A stretch of 64,000 bases of DNA. Origin: Nageia nagi. Its lineage: Eukaryota > Pinophyta. Positions 46,786 to 58,079 of the stretch are shown here, one piece after another; position 1 is the first letter of the stretch; every line of letters starts with the position of its first letter. The position numbers and the translations under genes were made by a program. The notes under the pieces are model-generated. The model was given only the letters and a program-made list of their open reading frames with translations. It ran no database searches and was not told where the DNA came from. The stretch covers positions 106,020,001-106,084,000 of the forward strand of contig JBITNC010000001.1 of NCBI GenBank assembly GCA_050084985.1. Reading direction: 5' to 3'.

Positions 46786-47080
46786 ATTGCTATTATTTTG
46801 ATGGTATTTCTCTATATGCATGTAATATTATAATGTCCATATATAAATGAGAAGATAAAGCTCCAATTTTATGCTAGATTAGCCCATATTGGGTGAACCA
46901 GGGTAAATCATTATGTTGATCTTGTTGTGTGTGATTGAGATTATTAATTTATAGTTTTACATTGTGTAGTTTTAAATTTATATGCAATTGATGGATATCA
47001 TAATGATGAATATTTTTTTGGTTCAAATCTATAAGTGAGGATCTGACTATGCTATAAGCATCTGGTGATGATGGAACACA

Positions 47081-47092
47081 TGGTATCAAAGC
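47081..47092 (+). other. primer-binding site of the Ty3/gypsy element
   Basis: TGGTATCAAAGC lies two bases after the 5' LTR end. It differs by one base from TGGTATCAGAGC, the usual plant site complementary to initiator Met-tRNA. Confidence 0.85.
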
Positions 47093-47399
47093 TTGTATGC
47101 ACAAAATTTAGGGATAAAAATTTGGGGATTTTAGGCCATCAACAACATGTTTTTGATGTTCAAGAGGAGCTATCAAAGACCATAATTAATTCCATAATAT
47201 CCTAAGAGTGGTAGATGGTCTAAAGTGATAAAAATGGATGATTTGGAGGAGTAATAGTTTGTTGTTCATACAATGAAAAATGTTGATTTTGAAAGATATT
47301 TTGGGAAATGAAGAATCATTTAGCTTGTTTGGATGACTTGTTGATTGTTGAAGCAAATGTAAATATCAATCAAAGGTAACAAAATTAAGTTGGAGGATC

Positions 47400-48240
47400 T
47401 GATTCATCATCTTCATCAAATTGAGTTCCATTTAAGGTGAAGGCTAAAGTTAACATTCCCACTCTTGGTGGAGAGGTTGATGTAAAAAAGTTGAATAGTT
47501 AGTTGAAATAATTAGAGGTTTATTTACAAATTCATGGTGTTATAAATGATGTTGATAAAATTTCTTTTGATAAATTAAATATGGGTGGACATGCTTTTAT
47601 TTGGTGGGAAACCCATGTAGACTCTTAATCATGAATACTTATTGGAAGTATCTTCTTATCTTGAATTTAAGAACTTGTTAAGAGATCAATTTTATCCATT
47701 GGTACATCATAATAAATAGTTAATGAAATAACAATTATTTAGGTAGCAAAAAAGGGCAAACGAATCTAGAATACACTATGGAATTCAGGAAATAAGCTTC
47801 TTTTCTTGGGTTTTCACTAAAAGATCCTCAAACTTTAATGAAATACATTAGAGGTTTACATACTCTTTTACAAAAGACTATCATATTATTTAATCCTACT
47901 AATCTTGATCAAGTGTGTGCGTAAGCATAATACATAGAGGAGGATGGTAAAGCAAGGAGATAATATGATGAATCCAAGAACGCTTCTAATTCAAAGGGAA
48001 TAGAAGATAAAGGTAAAGGTAAGCAAGAAACTAAGACCACTAATATTTTTAAGAAAGAAGGTGATGTTAGGCATTATAGTGTTTGGGATAATGATGGTCA
48101 TGTTGATGATAAATGTTGGAAAATTCATCTAAAATTACGTCCATATAAGAAAAAGAACAAGGAGAAAAATAATGTTATGGTTCTTAAATGTGAGGATGTT
48201 GGGGGAAGTTTAGATGTTAATGAGAAATGAAATTGTTAAG
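47400..48240 (+). pseudogene. gag of the Ty3/gypsy element
   Basis: Reads VNIPTLGGEVDVKKL and DKISFDKLNMGGHAFIWWET in broken frames near 47450-47615. A knuckle relic HYSVWDNDGHVDDKCW near 48070-48125 has lost its first Cys residues. It would be the capsid/nucleocapsid protein of the element. Stops and at least one frameshift are present. Confidence 0.78.
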
Positions 48241-48309
48241 CCATTCAAAAGTTTGAAGAATATCAAGACATTGAAAAATAAAGGATTCATTTATTCCACC
48301 TCAAAATTG

Positions 48310-51250
48310 AAATTAAGAAAACAAGAGTGGATTACATTGTTGATCTAGGTTCTCAAGCAAATTTGCTTTCAAAATATATGGTAAGTAATTTGGGATTAGA
48401 AACTTTCAACCATCACAATCCATATCCTTTTTGTTGGGTGCATCATAATTCTAGTTTACAAGTCACTAAATAATGTAAGTTGAAATTTGCTATTTGTGTA
48501 AAGTACATTGATTAAGTTATGGTTGATGTTGGTCCTTTAGACATTTATGGTGTTATTCTTGGTAACCCTTAAATGTGGGATAGAGATGCTATTTGTTATA
48601 CAAGATTAAACATATTATGATCGATGAAATATGGAAAGGTGTTTCTAGCTAGTACATATAACAATAGGAAAAAGCTACCTTTGGTCACTGTTAGTCAATT
48701 AAAATGCCTTATAAATACTTCTAAAAGGTATATGTTGATTATGGTGAAAATCAAAGCTTTTGGTATGGTGAATCTCATGCTATAAGTAGCATGCAACACT
48801 AATCTTAGGCTATTAATACTATGCAAAAGTGAAGAGTAGATGCAAAATTTGATCTAAGAGTTTACTAAATTATTTGTAGATTCACATGGATTACCTCTTT
48901 TGTGGGATATACAATAGGATATTTAGTTTTTAATTGATGCTTCTTTACCCAAAATAGCTCTATATTAGCAATCAATTTTGGAGAAAAAGGAGATAAAGAG
49001 GCAAATTTAAGAGTTGGTTAATGAAGGTGTGGTCAAACTAACTACATCTTCATGTGGATCACCTATTGTTTTGGTTACCAAAAAATATCAAACTTGGAGG
49101 ATGTGTATTGATTATAGAGTACTTAACAAAATCACTATAAAAATTCCTATTCTTTGCCTTGGATAAATGAGCTTTTGGATCATTTGCAAGGGGCAAGATT
49201 CTTCATTAAGCTAGAATTATGGAGTGGATATCACCAAGTTTGAATCAAGGAGGATAACATTTGGAAGATTGCTTTCAAGATAAGACAAGGCTTATTTGAG
49301 TGGCATGTTGTGGCATTAGGTTTATACAATGCACTAGCCACATTTATTAGGGTAATGAATGATATGCTTCTTCCATTTATTGATTCTTTTATTTTTGTAT
49401 ACTTGGATGATATTATTATTTATAGTTTTACTTGGAAAGATCATGTTGTGCATATTAGACAAGTATTTCAAGCTTTGCATTGGGAGAAGTACTTATCATT
49501 GAAAATTTCTAAATGTGAGTTTGGCAAAGAGTTTTTGGTGTTTTTAGGCCATGTTATTGGTCATGGAAAATTTAAGATAGATCTTATTAAAGTAAGTGCT
49601 ATAGTAGATTAGCCAAAGCTATCTAATGTAAATTAAGTAAGAAGTTTCTTATGTGCTATACAATATTTGAGAAAGTTTATTGTTGATTTTTCTCATATTG
49701 CTTCACCTTTACATGATGTAACTAGCAAGAGGTAAGTGCTCCAATGAGGAAAACAATAACAAATATCTTTTGATATCTTAAAGCAAAATATTGTTAATGC
49801 ACCTATACTAGCACTTCATAATTTGTAGAAGCTATTTGAAGTGGAGACTAATGCAAGTGACTATGCCATGGGGGCCATTTTGTTACAAGAAGGTAAACCA
49901 ATTTGCTATCATTCTAAAACTTTTGGTGGGGCCATTTTGAATTATCCTGCTTATGATAAGGAAATGTATGCATTGGTTCAAGCTATTAAAAAGTGGAAAT
50001 ATTACTTATTGTAGAAAGAAATTATCATTCATACTAATCATCAACCATTAAAGTACTTACAAACTCAATCAAAATTACAACAAACTAGACATTATAGATT
50101 GATGGATTTTTTTGCAACAGTTTCATCTTGTGATCAAATATAAGGAACGCATGATAAGGTTGTTGATATGCTTTCTAGAACACTTGTACCTACAAAATCT
50201 ATATTTTCATCAACATGCAACACTAATTTTAGGTTGTTAATAGTGTGCAAATAGGGGCCAATGAGTTCTCTCTCAGTGCTTAAATATCTTTCTTTTTTTT
50301 TATTCATTTTTAGAGGCATATGTGCAGGATCCTAACTTCAAAGAGGTGTATCAGAAGTTGTCTTCATATAGGTCCAAGTATGAGGGTTTGGATGATTTTC
50401 ATTTGCAAAATAGATGTATTTATCATTATAGTGTATTATATATACTTGTAGGTGAAAGGATTGGACTAATTAGAGAAGCACATACTTCAAAGATTATAGG
50501 ATATTTTAAGGTTAGAAAGACATTGTACCATTTTCAAAGGTATGTAGATTAGAAAAAGAAGCAAGATCAAGTTGCCAAGTATATAGGAGGGTGTTTTTTA
50601 TGTTGCATCACCTAGCAAAGTAATAGAAAATTAGGCTTGTATCAACCACTACTAGTACCAAATCATCCTTGGTAGTGTATTTCCATGGATTTTATGGGAG
50701 GATTGCCTATGACCAAGAAGGGTCATGACTATTTATTTGTTATTGTGTATAGATTTAGCAAGATGTGTGTTTTAGTTCCTTGTAAGAAAATAATAATAGG
50801 ATAAGATGCTACAAATTTATTCTTTTCACATGTTTGGGTTCATTTTGGATTGTCTACTTCTATTATTTCAGATAGAGATAGTAGATTTTTGAGCATGTTT
50901 TGGACATATTTATGGGAAAAGATGGGTACAAGGTTGAAGAGGAGTGCTACCTTTCATCCTTAAATGGATAGAAAAATTGAGGTGGTGAATAAGATAATGG
51001 TTCAACTCTTAAAGTTTATTGTGGTAAGCATCCTAAGCCTTGGGATGAACATCTTGAATATATCCAATACAATAGGGAAATTCATTCTTCCATTAATAAA
51101 AGTCCTTTTGATACTTATTTTGGTTATTTATCACCTTCACCTTTTGATTATGTTTCCAAAAAGCAAAAGGATGAAGGAGATTCACTTGAGAAAGAAGATA
51201 AATAAGTTGAATCCTTTGTTGAAAAGATTAGGCAAATTCATGTAAAAGCC
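48310..51250 (+). pseudogene. pol: pol of the Ty3/gypsy element
   Basis: Pieces in order: protease (DLGSQANLLSKY near 48345, Leu in place of the usual Ser/Thr after Asp); reverse transcriptase (ELVNEGVVKL, WRMCIDYRVLNK near 49095-49130, then 49310-49612 with VYLDDIIIYS and FLGHVIG); RNase H (EVETNASDYAMGAILLQEG near 49835, ILNYPAYDKEMYALV); integrase (50322-50552 zinc region, SMDFMGGLPMTKKGHDYLF near 50690, IISDRDSRF near 50865). Reverse transcriptase preceding integrase defines Ty3/gypsy. The RT catalytic pair is kept. Many TAG/TAA stops interrupt the frame. Confidence 0.9.
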
Positions 51251-51269
51251 TAAGATAAACTTACGACTA

Positions 51270-51770
51270 AATAAGCCAAGTACAAGATGATACATGATAA
51301 ACATAAAGTTGACCATAAGTTTCATGTGGGAGACCATGTTTGGTTGTATCTTAGTAAGAAAAGGTTGCAAGGACCAGCTAAGAAGTTGAAACCTATAAGG
51401 TATGGATCATTTGAGATTATGGAGCAAGTAAGTGAGAATGATTTTAGATTGAATATATTAGAATATATAAACATCTATTCGATTGTGAATGTGGAACATT
51501 TAAAAATGTATGAGCCATCTATGTTGAATGAATACAAAAGAGGTTCAGATTAGATTTTGCCATCTCTTGATTATTTAACTCTTAATACTATGGATGAACT
51601 CATAAAGGATTTCATATTACAAAAGAAGGTTCATGCTACAAGAAGAGGTGAGATAGAGCTATTGTTGGTTGGATTGAAGGGACAAAATCCTAGTAAAGAT
51701 AAGTGGATGGAAAAGTTGAGGGTTAGGTAGTTGTATCCTCATCTATGCATTTGTGGGACCAAATGCCTTC
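51270..51770 (+). pseudogene. integrase C-terminus and chromodomain-like tail
   Basis: 51287-51553 is the integrase end (KFHVGDHVWLYLSKKRLQGP, then YGSFEIMEQVSENDFRLNI). After a TAG, reading continues to about 51728 with MDELIKDFILQKKVHATRRG and LLVGLKGQNPSKDKW. This layout resembles the targeting chromodomain at the end of chromovirus integrases, though the aromatic cage is not evident. It may guide integration to heterochromatin. Confidence 0.6.
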
Positions 51771-51772
51771 TC

Positions 51773-51784
51773 ATTAGGGAGGTG
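51773..51784 (+). other. polypurine tract of the Ty3/gypsy element
   Basis: TTAGGGAGGTG lies directly before TGATCT, the start of the 3' LTR. Confidence 0.65.
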
Positions 51785-52501
51785 TGATCTAAATTGGATT
51801 GTATCAAGTTGATCTATACAAGAGTAGTACTCATTCTAGAGGCATCTATGCTTGGATATTGAATGAAGAATAAAATATAAAGGTGATTGGTGATAAAAAA
51901 TATACTATTAATAGCCTAAATATACTATTTTTAGGTCATTAATAACCTTCATTTGGATGAATCAGTAGTGGAAGTTGAAGGGGCATTGATGGTTTAGGTA
52001 CTTAAGAAGTTCATGATCATCAATTGACATCTTGCAGATATTTCTAAGCCTATTTAAATGTATCCTACTCTCTTGATTCATAATCTTTATCTTAGAGATT
52101 TTTGGGATAATCAAGATTTCAAGGAAGATCAAGATTCATTCTAGAATATTTATAGTTTTGAAGTTGTTCTTCTTGATATAGGAGATTGTAGTAGTGTTGT
52201 AGGAGATGGTATTTATATTATTTTGATGGTGTTTCTCTATATGCTTGTAATATTATAATTTCCATATATAATGAGAAGAGAAAGCTCAAATTCCATGCTG
52301 GATTAGCCCATATTGGATGAACTAGGGTAAATCATTATGTTGATCTTTTTATATGTGATTGAGATTATTAATTTGTAGTTTTATATTATGCAATTTTGAA
52401 TATATAGGCAATTGATGGATCTTATAATGGTGAATATTTTTTCATTCGAATTTGTAAGTGAGGATCCAAGTATGCTATAAGCATCTTATGATTGTAGATC
52501 A
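51785..52501 (+). repeat. 3' LTR of the Ty3/gypsy element
   Basis: 717 bp, from TGATCTAAATTGG to GTAGATCA. It aligns along its length with the split 5' LTR, and ATTAC follows at 52502-52506. Confidence 0.92.
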
Positions 52502-52506
52502 ATTAC

Positions 52507-52866
52507 AATCCATGAAACTATAGTTGCATCATGTATCTTATTAAACAACTTGTGTGCCTTCTCTACATTGCCTCATTTTATTTAAATATCTTTTAAGGTA
52601 CTTATAACCACATCATCTAACAAAAATCTTATTTTAAAGAGTCTTTGATTGATGTATAAACTCTATTGCAAATATCCTAGATTAGTACATGCTTTGAGGG
52701 TATTGTGAAAGTTGAATTGATTTGATTGGAATCTTGCTACAATTTCTTGTATTTAATAAAATAGTATTAATGCCTTTCAAGGAAAGCCATTTCTTTGGCA
52801 ACCTGTAATTATCATCTGCAAATAGTTTTCATGGAACTCAATTTGCATCATTCATCTTGTCAAACA
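52507..52866 (-). pseudogene. PPR relic, right of the Ty3/gypsy element (copy B)
   Basis: Continues the relic left at 40920. It matches copy A 16330-16692 nearly word for word (GCCTTTCAAGGAAAGCCATT, TATCATCTGCAAATAGTTTT). Homology between the copies ends near 52866/16692. Confidence 0.82.
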
Positions 52867-54439
52867 AAAGTTAAAAGGATTTTTTATATCAATACCTAAC
52901 TTTCCAATTGAGAATATATCTCCATCACTAATTCCAAAAGTGGGATTTCACTTCTTTTTCCTATAGCTAGAGCTTCTACTATGTTTTCTATAATTAAGTA
53001 CAACATAGTTCCTCCATTTAAGACCAACTTCTTAATCATTTATCACATAAATCATTCTCAAATGCACAACAATAGTAAATATTTTTGTTTAACATTTGAA
53101 TCATTACTTTTGATATAAGTAATTATACTAATGTTTATTCAAGTTATAGGGTTTGATGGGTTCAATGGCTCTAGGCTTTCTTAGTAAGATAGTTATTTTA
53201 TTCATAGGAAGTCTTTAATATCTTCAAATGCTAAATTAGTGATTTCGTGTCTAACAATATTTAATTGTAATTTGAAATATCATTGGATTTTCTCATATTA
53301 GTGTTGAGTAATTTGAAGATTAAAAGTAAAATAAAGATAACTAAGTTTTTCAATCGTATTTTTTATAAGATGAACAATGCTATTGGAATATTGTTGAAAT
53401 CTTTTTATTATTATTTAAATTAAATATTTAAATAATACTAATGGAGATTAATCAAGTTTTTTTAGCAATAAAAACTGGTATTTGATTCATCTATTAACCA
53501 TTTAAAATTCTAGCTTTTGATAAACTTTTGTGATATTTGATGTATAACCATTAATCCATCATTTGATGGTAAATTGAATACTAATAGGAATAGAAAAGTT
53601 AAACATTTCTTTTAAGAATATTATATGTAAATATTAGATTGGTTACTGAGTAATTACTTTTTAATAATTGCTAATTCATTATGGAGTATTAAATAACAGT
53701 TTGTTGGAGATAAAAGATTATAGAAAAAAAAGAAAGCTCCCAGTTTACATATACATCTTATTTGATGGGTTTGGAGAAGTAGAGTTACCTTCCATAAAAA
53801 GTAGCAGTTATTATGTAATGCTTGCAGATAAACGATGAGTAAAGGGTTTAATTTCAGTGGTTGAAAAGCCCTTGTTTAAGGAGTAGTGATGGGGATGCTC
53901 TGGACAATTCGGCATGAAAAAGCGTGCCTCGTGATTTTGAAACAAATTGGGATGCATTTTCTAAAAATAAGGTGGTTTAACACCATCTGGTAGGTAAGGG
54001 AGGGAGGCTTGAATATTCATATATCTGGGTTTAAAAATGGACCTCGGGAATTGCTTGGGGAATGCTTCATCACAACATAGTTTGGAAGAATGTAAAGATC
54101 TGGGGATATGCTCAAAACATTGTACGATGAGGGGATCTATCTATTTTTTGAACTTGACGGAGTGTTTTTACGCTATTCATAGAGCGTTTATGCTGAGGTG
54201 ACATTGATGAAGACCAGGGGAAACTTTAGACGTTTCATGATAACGTGAAAAGAAATTGATAGAGAGTATATTAGCGGGGAACTTGGGCGGACATAAAAAT
54301 ATGGTTTAAAAAAAAGACACGCCACATCAAACAAGCCAGAGGGAGAAACTTATCTGTGTTATATCAATGGGTAATTCATTTTATGAAGGGATCCATTCGG
54401 TGAAATCCCATTCAAAAGGAGCACGTCGAGGAAAGGTCC
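52867..54439. other. stretch without a recognised gene
   Basis: AT-rich to about 53700, then clearly less AT-rich. A 40-residue minus-strand open stretch near 52890-53030 is not recognised. The 53880-54439 part may belong with the PPR relic that follows. Confidence 0.45.
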
Positions 54440-54880
54440 AAATATTATGACTCGAGATGCTTACACGGTATCATGGAGTATCTGACCCGATGAATTAGTA
54501 GGCTCCATTTTGTAATTTGCCCGTTAGCTGGATGTGCTCCGATCTGTTGCAATGAAGTGTATGTGATTGTAGGATAAGATACACTGTGGATGCAGTTTCT
54601 TGGCTAGCAACGTTCAAAGGATGTGCCAAGAATGGTTAACGTGAAGAGGGTCAAGCATTTTTTGGGCAAGCTGTACTTTCGAGGATTTAGTTCATTGTCC
54701 ACATCGAACGTTGTGTGTACTCGGAATGAATTCATTGATGATTGTAAGGAATTTAAAGCCAGACTCCGTAACATTTACAAGCCATTGTCCAGCATGTACC
54801 ATCACAGATACATTCAAAGGCGGTAGACGTTGGGTTAGAGTTACTCGCAAACGTGATGCCTACATTGCATGATGTACAGG
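54440..54880 (+). pseudogene. PPR relic in less AT-rich DNA
   Basis: Three pieces in different frames fit a PLS-type PPR protein: MTRDAYTVSWSI near 54452; DAVSWLATFKGCAKNG near 54590-54637; and an open frame from ATG at 54738 reading MIVRNLKPDSVTFTSHCPAC, then TFKGGRR. The overlapping 67-residue frame at 54623-54826 is a shadow of it. GC content is above that of the other relics, so this copy may have decayed differently or come from another PPR subfamily. Confidence 0.65.
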
Positions 54881-56984
54881 TAGATTTAGAAAGAAGTGTT
54901 TACCAAATTATACAATACATGTGCCATATATCATAGGTGTTGAAGATAAAGCATTACTTTTGTCGCCAGCGTAGAGACTAACAAAGGTAGAAGGTATTAC
55001 ATGGAAGCTACAATAGATGAACATATACTATACAGCGTAGAAAAGCGTCAGAGGCTAGTGGAAACAGTACTCTTTCATCAAATACTACTATGGAAGCATC
55101 TACGAGGTAAGTAGCTCTTCATTCTTGTAGATAGAGTAATTCCTAAGCTCCGTGTCTAAGTTAGGAATTTAAATATATTTAGGTTGACATATTTGGATTA
55201 CTAGAATTAATATTCTAGTTAAATATCCTTGTTAAATATATTTGAAATACAAGTTTTAACTCTTTTTAGGATATAAAGAGATTAAAGGTTTTTTATTAGA
55301 GTTATGTTTGTGCCTAAAGTTGATATTGAATAAGTAAGAGATTACTATTCAATAGACCCACACCTCCTTTTAGAGTCAAAATAAAGAGACCTAGATAATA
55401 GTGTTAGAGAAAAGTGAACTTCAAATGATTAGCATTGAGTCTTAGAATATTACTAATAATGATGCTAATAGAATATTTAATTGAGATTTTTTTAAATATT
55501 TAAGATGTATTATTCAAATTAGTATTAAAATAATAAATAAATTTATAGTAATCTTTTAGTTAATTACACTGGTGAGATTTAAAAGACATAGAAGATAAAT
55601 ATTTTGGAGGATTATCCCTTGTTTCATAATCCTCTTTGTTATAAAAAGAAAAGGGATCTGAATATTATGCTAAACTAAAGAATATTAAGTTGTGATGAGT
55701 TTATATTTAAATTAAGAATTTAACCTTTGATTGGATCTTATTTATTTAAATATAGTAACAGAGTTATTTTTGGTACATCTATATTAAACTAGGAATTTTA
55801 ATATAGATGTCAAGTGTAGGTTGAATGGTTTAATACAAGGAGCATGTTGACTTAAACAAATAATGTTAGTCATTGTTATGCTACATTTGTATTAAAAAGG
55901 TCTAAGGAATGTATCTAGATGTGCTTACCTTTGATGCATGAGATATACCTTATATTGAGTGTAAGGTTGATTTATTGATATTAATGTATGGTATATTGTT
56001 ATTACTTACATCTAGTATTACCTTACATTTTGATAAGGATGTAATATTTGTATATAATTAGGATTCTTACCAATTCTCTAATTGCAACATTTTATATTGG
56101 GTTTACTTATAGTTTAAATGTGGCATGTTGTATTATTTTGTAGTTACCTTCATTTATTTGTGTATCATTTTAGTGTTGATTATAACATTTAAGGAAGGAT
56201 GATAAGAACTCAATGTTAATGTTCTTATTGTGTAATGTATGGAAGTGCATCATGATGCACTTGGATGTTGGATCCTTAGTGCTTAATGATGCACTTGAAT
56301 AAGGATTTATGAAATCTGGGATTACAATACTTCTTTATATCTTATGTGTTTGATCAAGAGAGTTATAGTGATAACATTTTTTTTGGATGCATGTACAACT
56401 ATGTTAGCAAAATGGGATTACATGGTGTATCAACCCATTGAAGTCATGTAGGCCTTTATTGAGATGTATTATTATGTTGAGAAAGCATATACTTGTATAA
56501 AATTAAGAATTGTAATATTTTTATTATGATGATAATAAAATATTATTAGGTAGCATATCTACTAAGGGTTTACCTATAGCAAAAATGCCTAGGATTTTTC
56601 TTGAGCATCAACTCAAATCCTATGTTGTGGATGGATACTTTGGTGTTTGATTTGGTATCTTTCACTTTTTTGTATTATTTCTATAAAGTTGTTTACTTTA
56701 TTTATTGTAGGAAAAGAAATATGTGGAATGTTTTAGTATTGTTTAATGATCTTGAATTTAGTATAATATTCTAAGTTATGTCTTACTTTGAATATTTTGT
56801 TAATTCATTCTATTTTATTTATATGATGTGAGAAAATCAAGATAGTATTATATCAATATTGAACAAGTGACTGTGAATATGCTTCTTAATGATTATTTAT
56901 TCAATTGTAATATAAATGACCAATATATTTGAATATTGAAACATATTTAGATTATTGGGTGTAACTCACCTAAGATTGAAGTAC
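54881..56984. other. AT-rich stretch, nothing recognised
   Basis: No open frame, tandem array or element end could be supported on either strand. Confidence 0.5.
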
Positions 56985-57520
56985 TTATAAAAAAATATTA
57001 GTGTGAGTTTTTAGCATGAGATAGTGGTTCTTTACATTCCTCCAGTTGCATCTTCTAAAGGTAAACATTTTATGCATTGAACTTATAAACCCTGAACTTC
57101 CCTTCTTCTACCATTGCTCCTACTCAAATTAGAAACCCTTTTTATCTATCAAGTGCCTAATAAAAAAAAGATTTGATACCAAATATTAGGATTTACTATA
57201 TAAAATCATATGAATCAATTCACTTTATAGCATAAATCATAGAAGTGTTATCAATAAAAACACACAAATAAGAGAAGTAAAGATATAGCATGGTTCATTC
57301 AATTTATGCTATGTCCATGAAGAAATATTCAATCCTTGGTATTATATTAGTCAAATATACAAAGGAAGAAAACCTATAGCCACATCATTGCACCTTCCTC
57401 TTTTATTTTCCAAAACATTCTCTCAATATCTCATAATAATCTCTCTTACAAATTTTCTCCTATGGAGTATTCCTTCTACTCATTCTACCTCTTGAATGGA
57501 GGGATTTATAATATATAGGA
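56985..57520 (-). mobile_element. copia-type fragment: LTR part, primer site, gag start
   Basis: On the minus strand a TATAAATCCC box near 57505 is followed by an R-U5-like stretch, then TTTGGTATCAAATC at about 57170-57186, which fits a Met-tRNA primer site. Downstream (about 57110-57010) broken sequence reads KFRVYKFNA and KMQLEEC, like the KFEV..FNG..F..WK.QM start of copia gag. The remainder of the element is absent. Confidence 0.5.
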
Positions 57521-58079
57521 AATTGCATTAGATGAAACCATTAGATTTTAAGTCTAATTTTATGGAAGGCCAATATCAAAGACTTAAATTAGAACACTTA
57601 CATCTCTAGTTTTTTATTGACCATCATTAGATAGACTATTTTTTGGATTGGTTTCCATCAGGATGATCAAAGATAATTGATCAATTAATCAATGTTGATT
57701 AATCATAACTTGATCATTATTTTTTCTAGTCAAACATGTACATCTCGAGTGTAAAATAGAGAGCTATTTTTTTAAACATTGCTAGAATATCATGCTCTAA
57801 AATCAATGGTATTTATAGCCCTCACCTATAGTATTAAAAAAGGATTTCAAAAATACCACATTAATATACATAGGTAGTTGCATTCAATAAAATTATCTAT
57901 TTGTATAAATATTTAATAACATTTTATACTAAAATAAAATATTTCTACCTAAATTCATGCACAATATTATTGTGTAAGACTCTTGAGATCTCATGTTACT
58001 TTACATCATAAATAATTTGTACAATAATATTTTCTTATTTGAAATGATGGAATCGATTCACATCCCTCACAATAATGTC
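57521..58079. other. AT-rich stretch, possibly U3 of the copia fragment
   Basis: Lies upstream of the TATA box on the minus strand. No LTR end was found. Confidence 0.35.

Larger units (their letters stand above)
40921..47078 (+). repeat. 5' LTR of the Ty3/gypsy element, split by the LINE
   Basis: The left part ends GTTGTAAGAGATGTT at 41352, and the right part resumes at 46786 after the LINE's second target duplication. The 3' LTR has the uninterrupted GTTGTAGGAGATGG at about 52196. The end at 47078 (GGAACA) aligns with 52501 (GATCA). Confidence 0.9.
40921..52501 (+). mobile_element. Ty3/gypsy retrotransposon with a LINE in its 5' LTR
   Basis: The 5' LTR is 40921-41352 plus 46786-47078 (725 bp once the LINE is removed); the 3' LTR is 51785-52501 (717 bp). 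Both run TGATCT..AATTGG to ...CA and align end to end. A tRNA-iMet-type primer site follows the 5' LTR. Coding order is gag, protease, reverse transcriptase, RNase H, integrase and a chromodomain-like tail. All genes carry stops. The 5-bp ATTAC duplications are perfect. Confidence 0.93.
35768..52866 (+). repeat. segmental duplication, copy B (split by a retrotransposon nest)
   Basis: 35768-40920 and 52507-52866 together match 7304-16692 in order and orientation. The 40921-52506 insert (element plus one target duplication) is absent from copy A. Without it, copy B is about 5.5 kb against 9.4 kb for copy A, the difference lying in three copy-A-specific stretches. Copy B keeps the full HMA gene. 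Confidence 0.85.

Noticed and set aside
54623-54826. 67-residue open frame as a novel gene
   Set aside because: A neighbouring frame of the same DNA reads clear PPR sequence (KPDSVTFTS), so this frame is a shadow.
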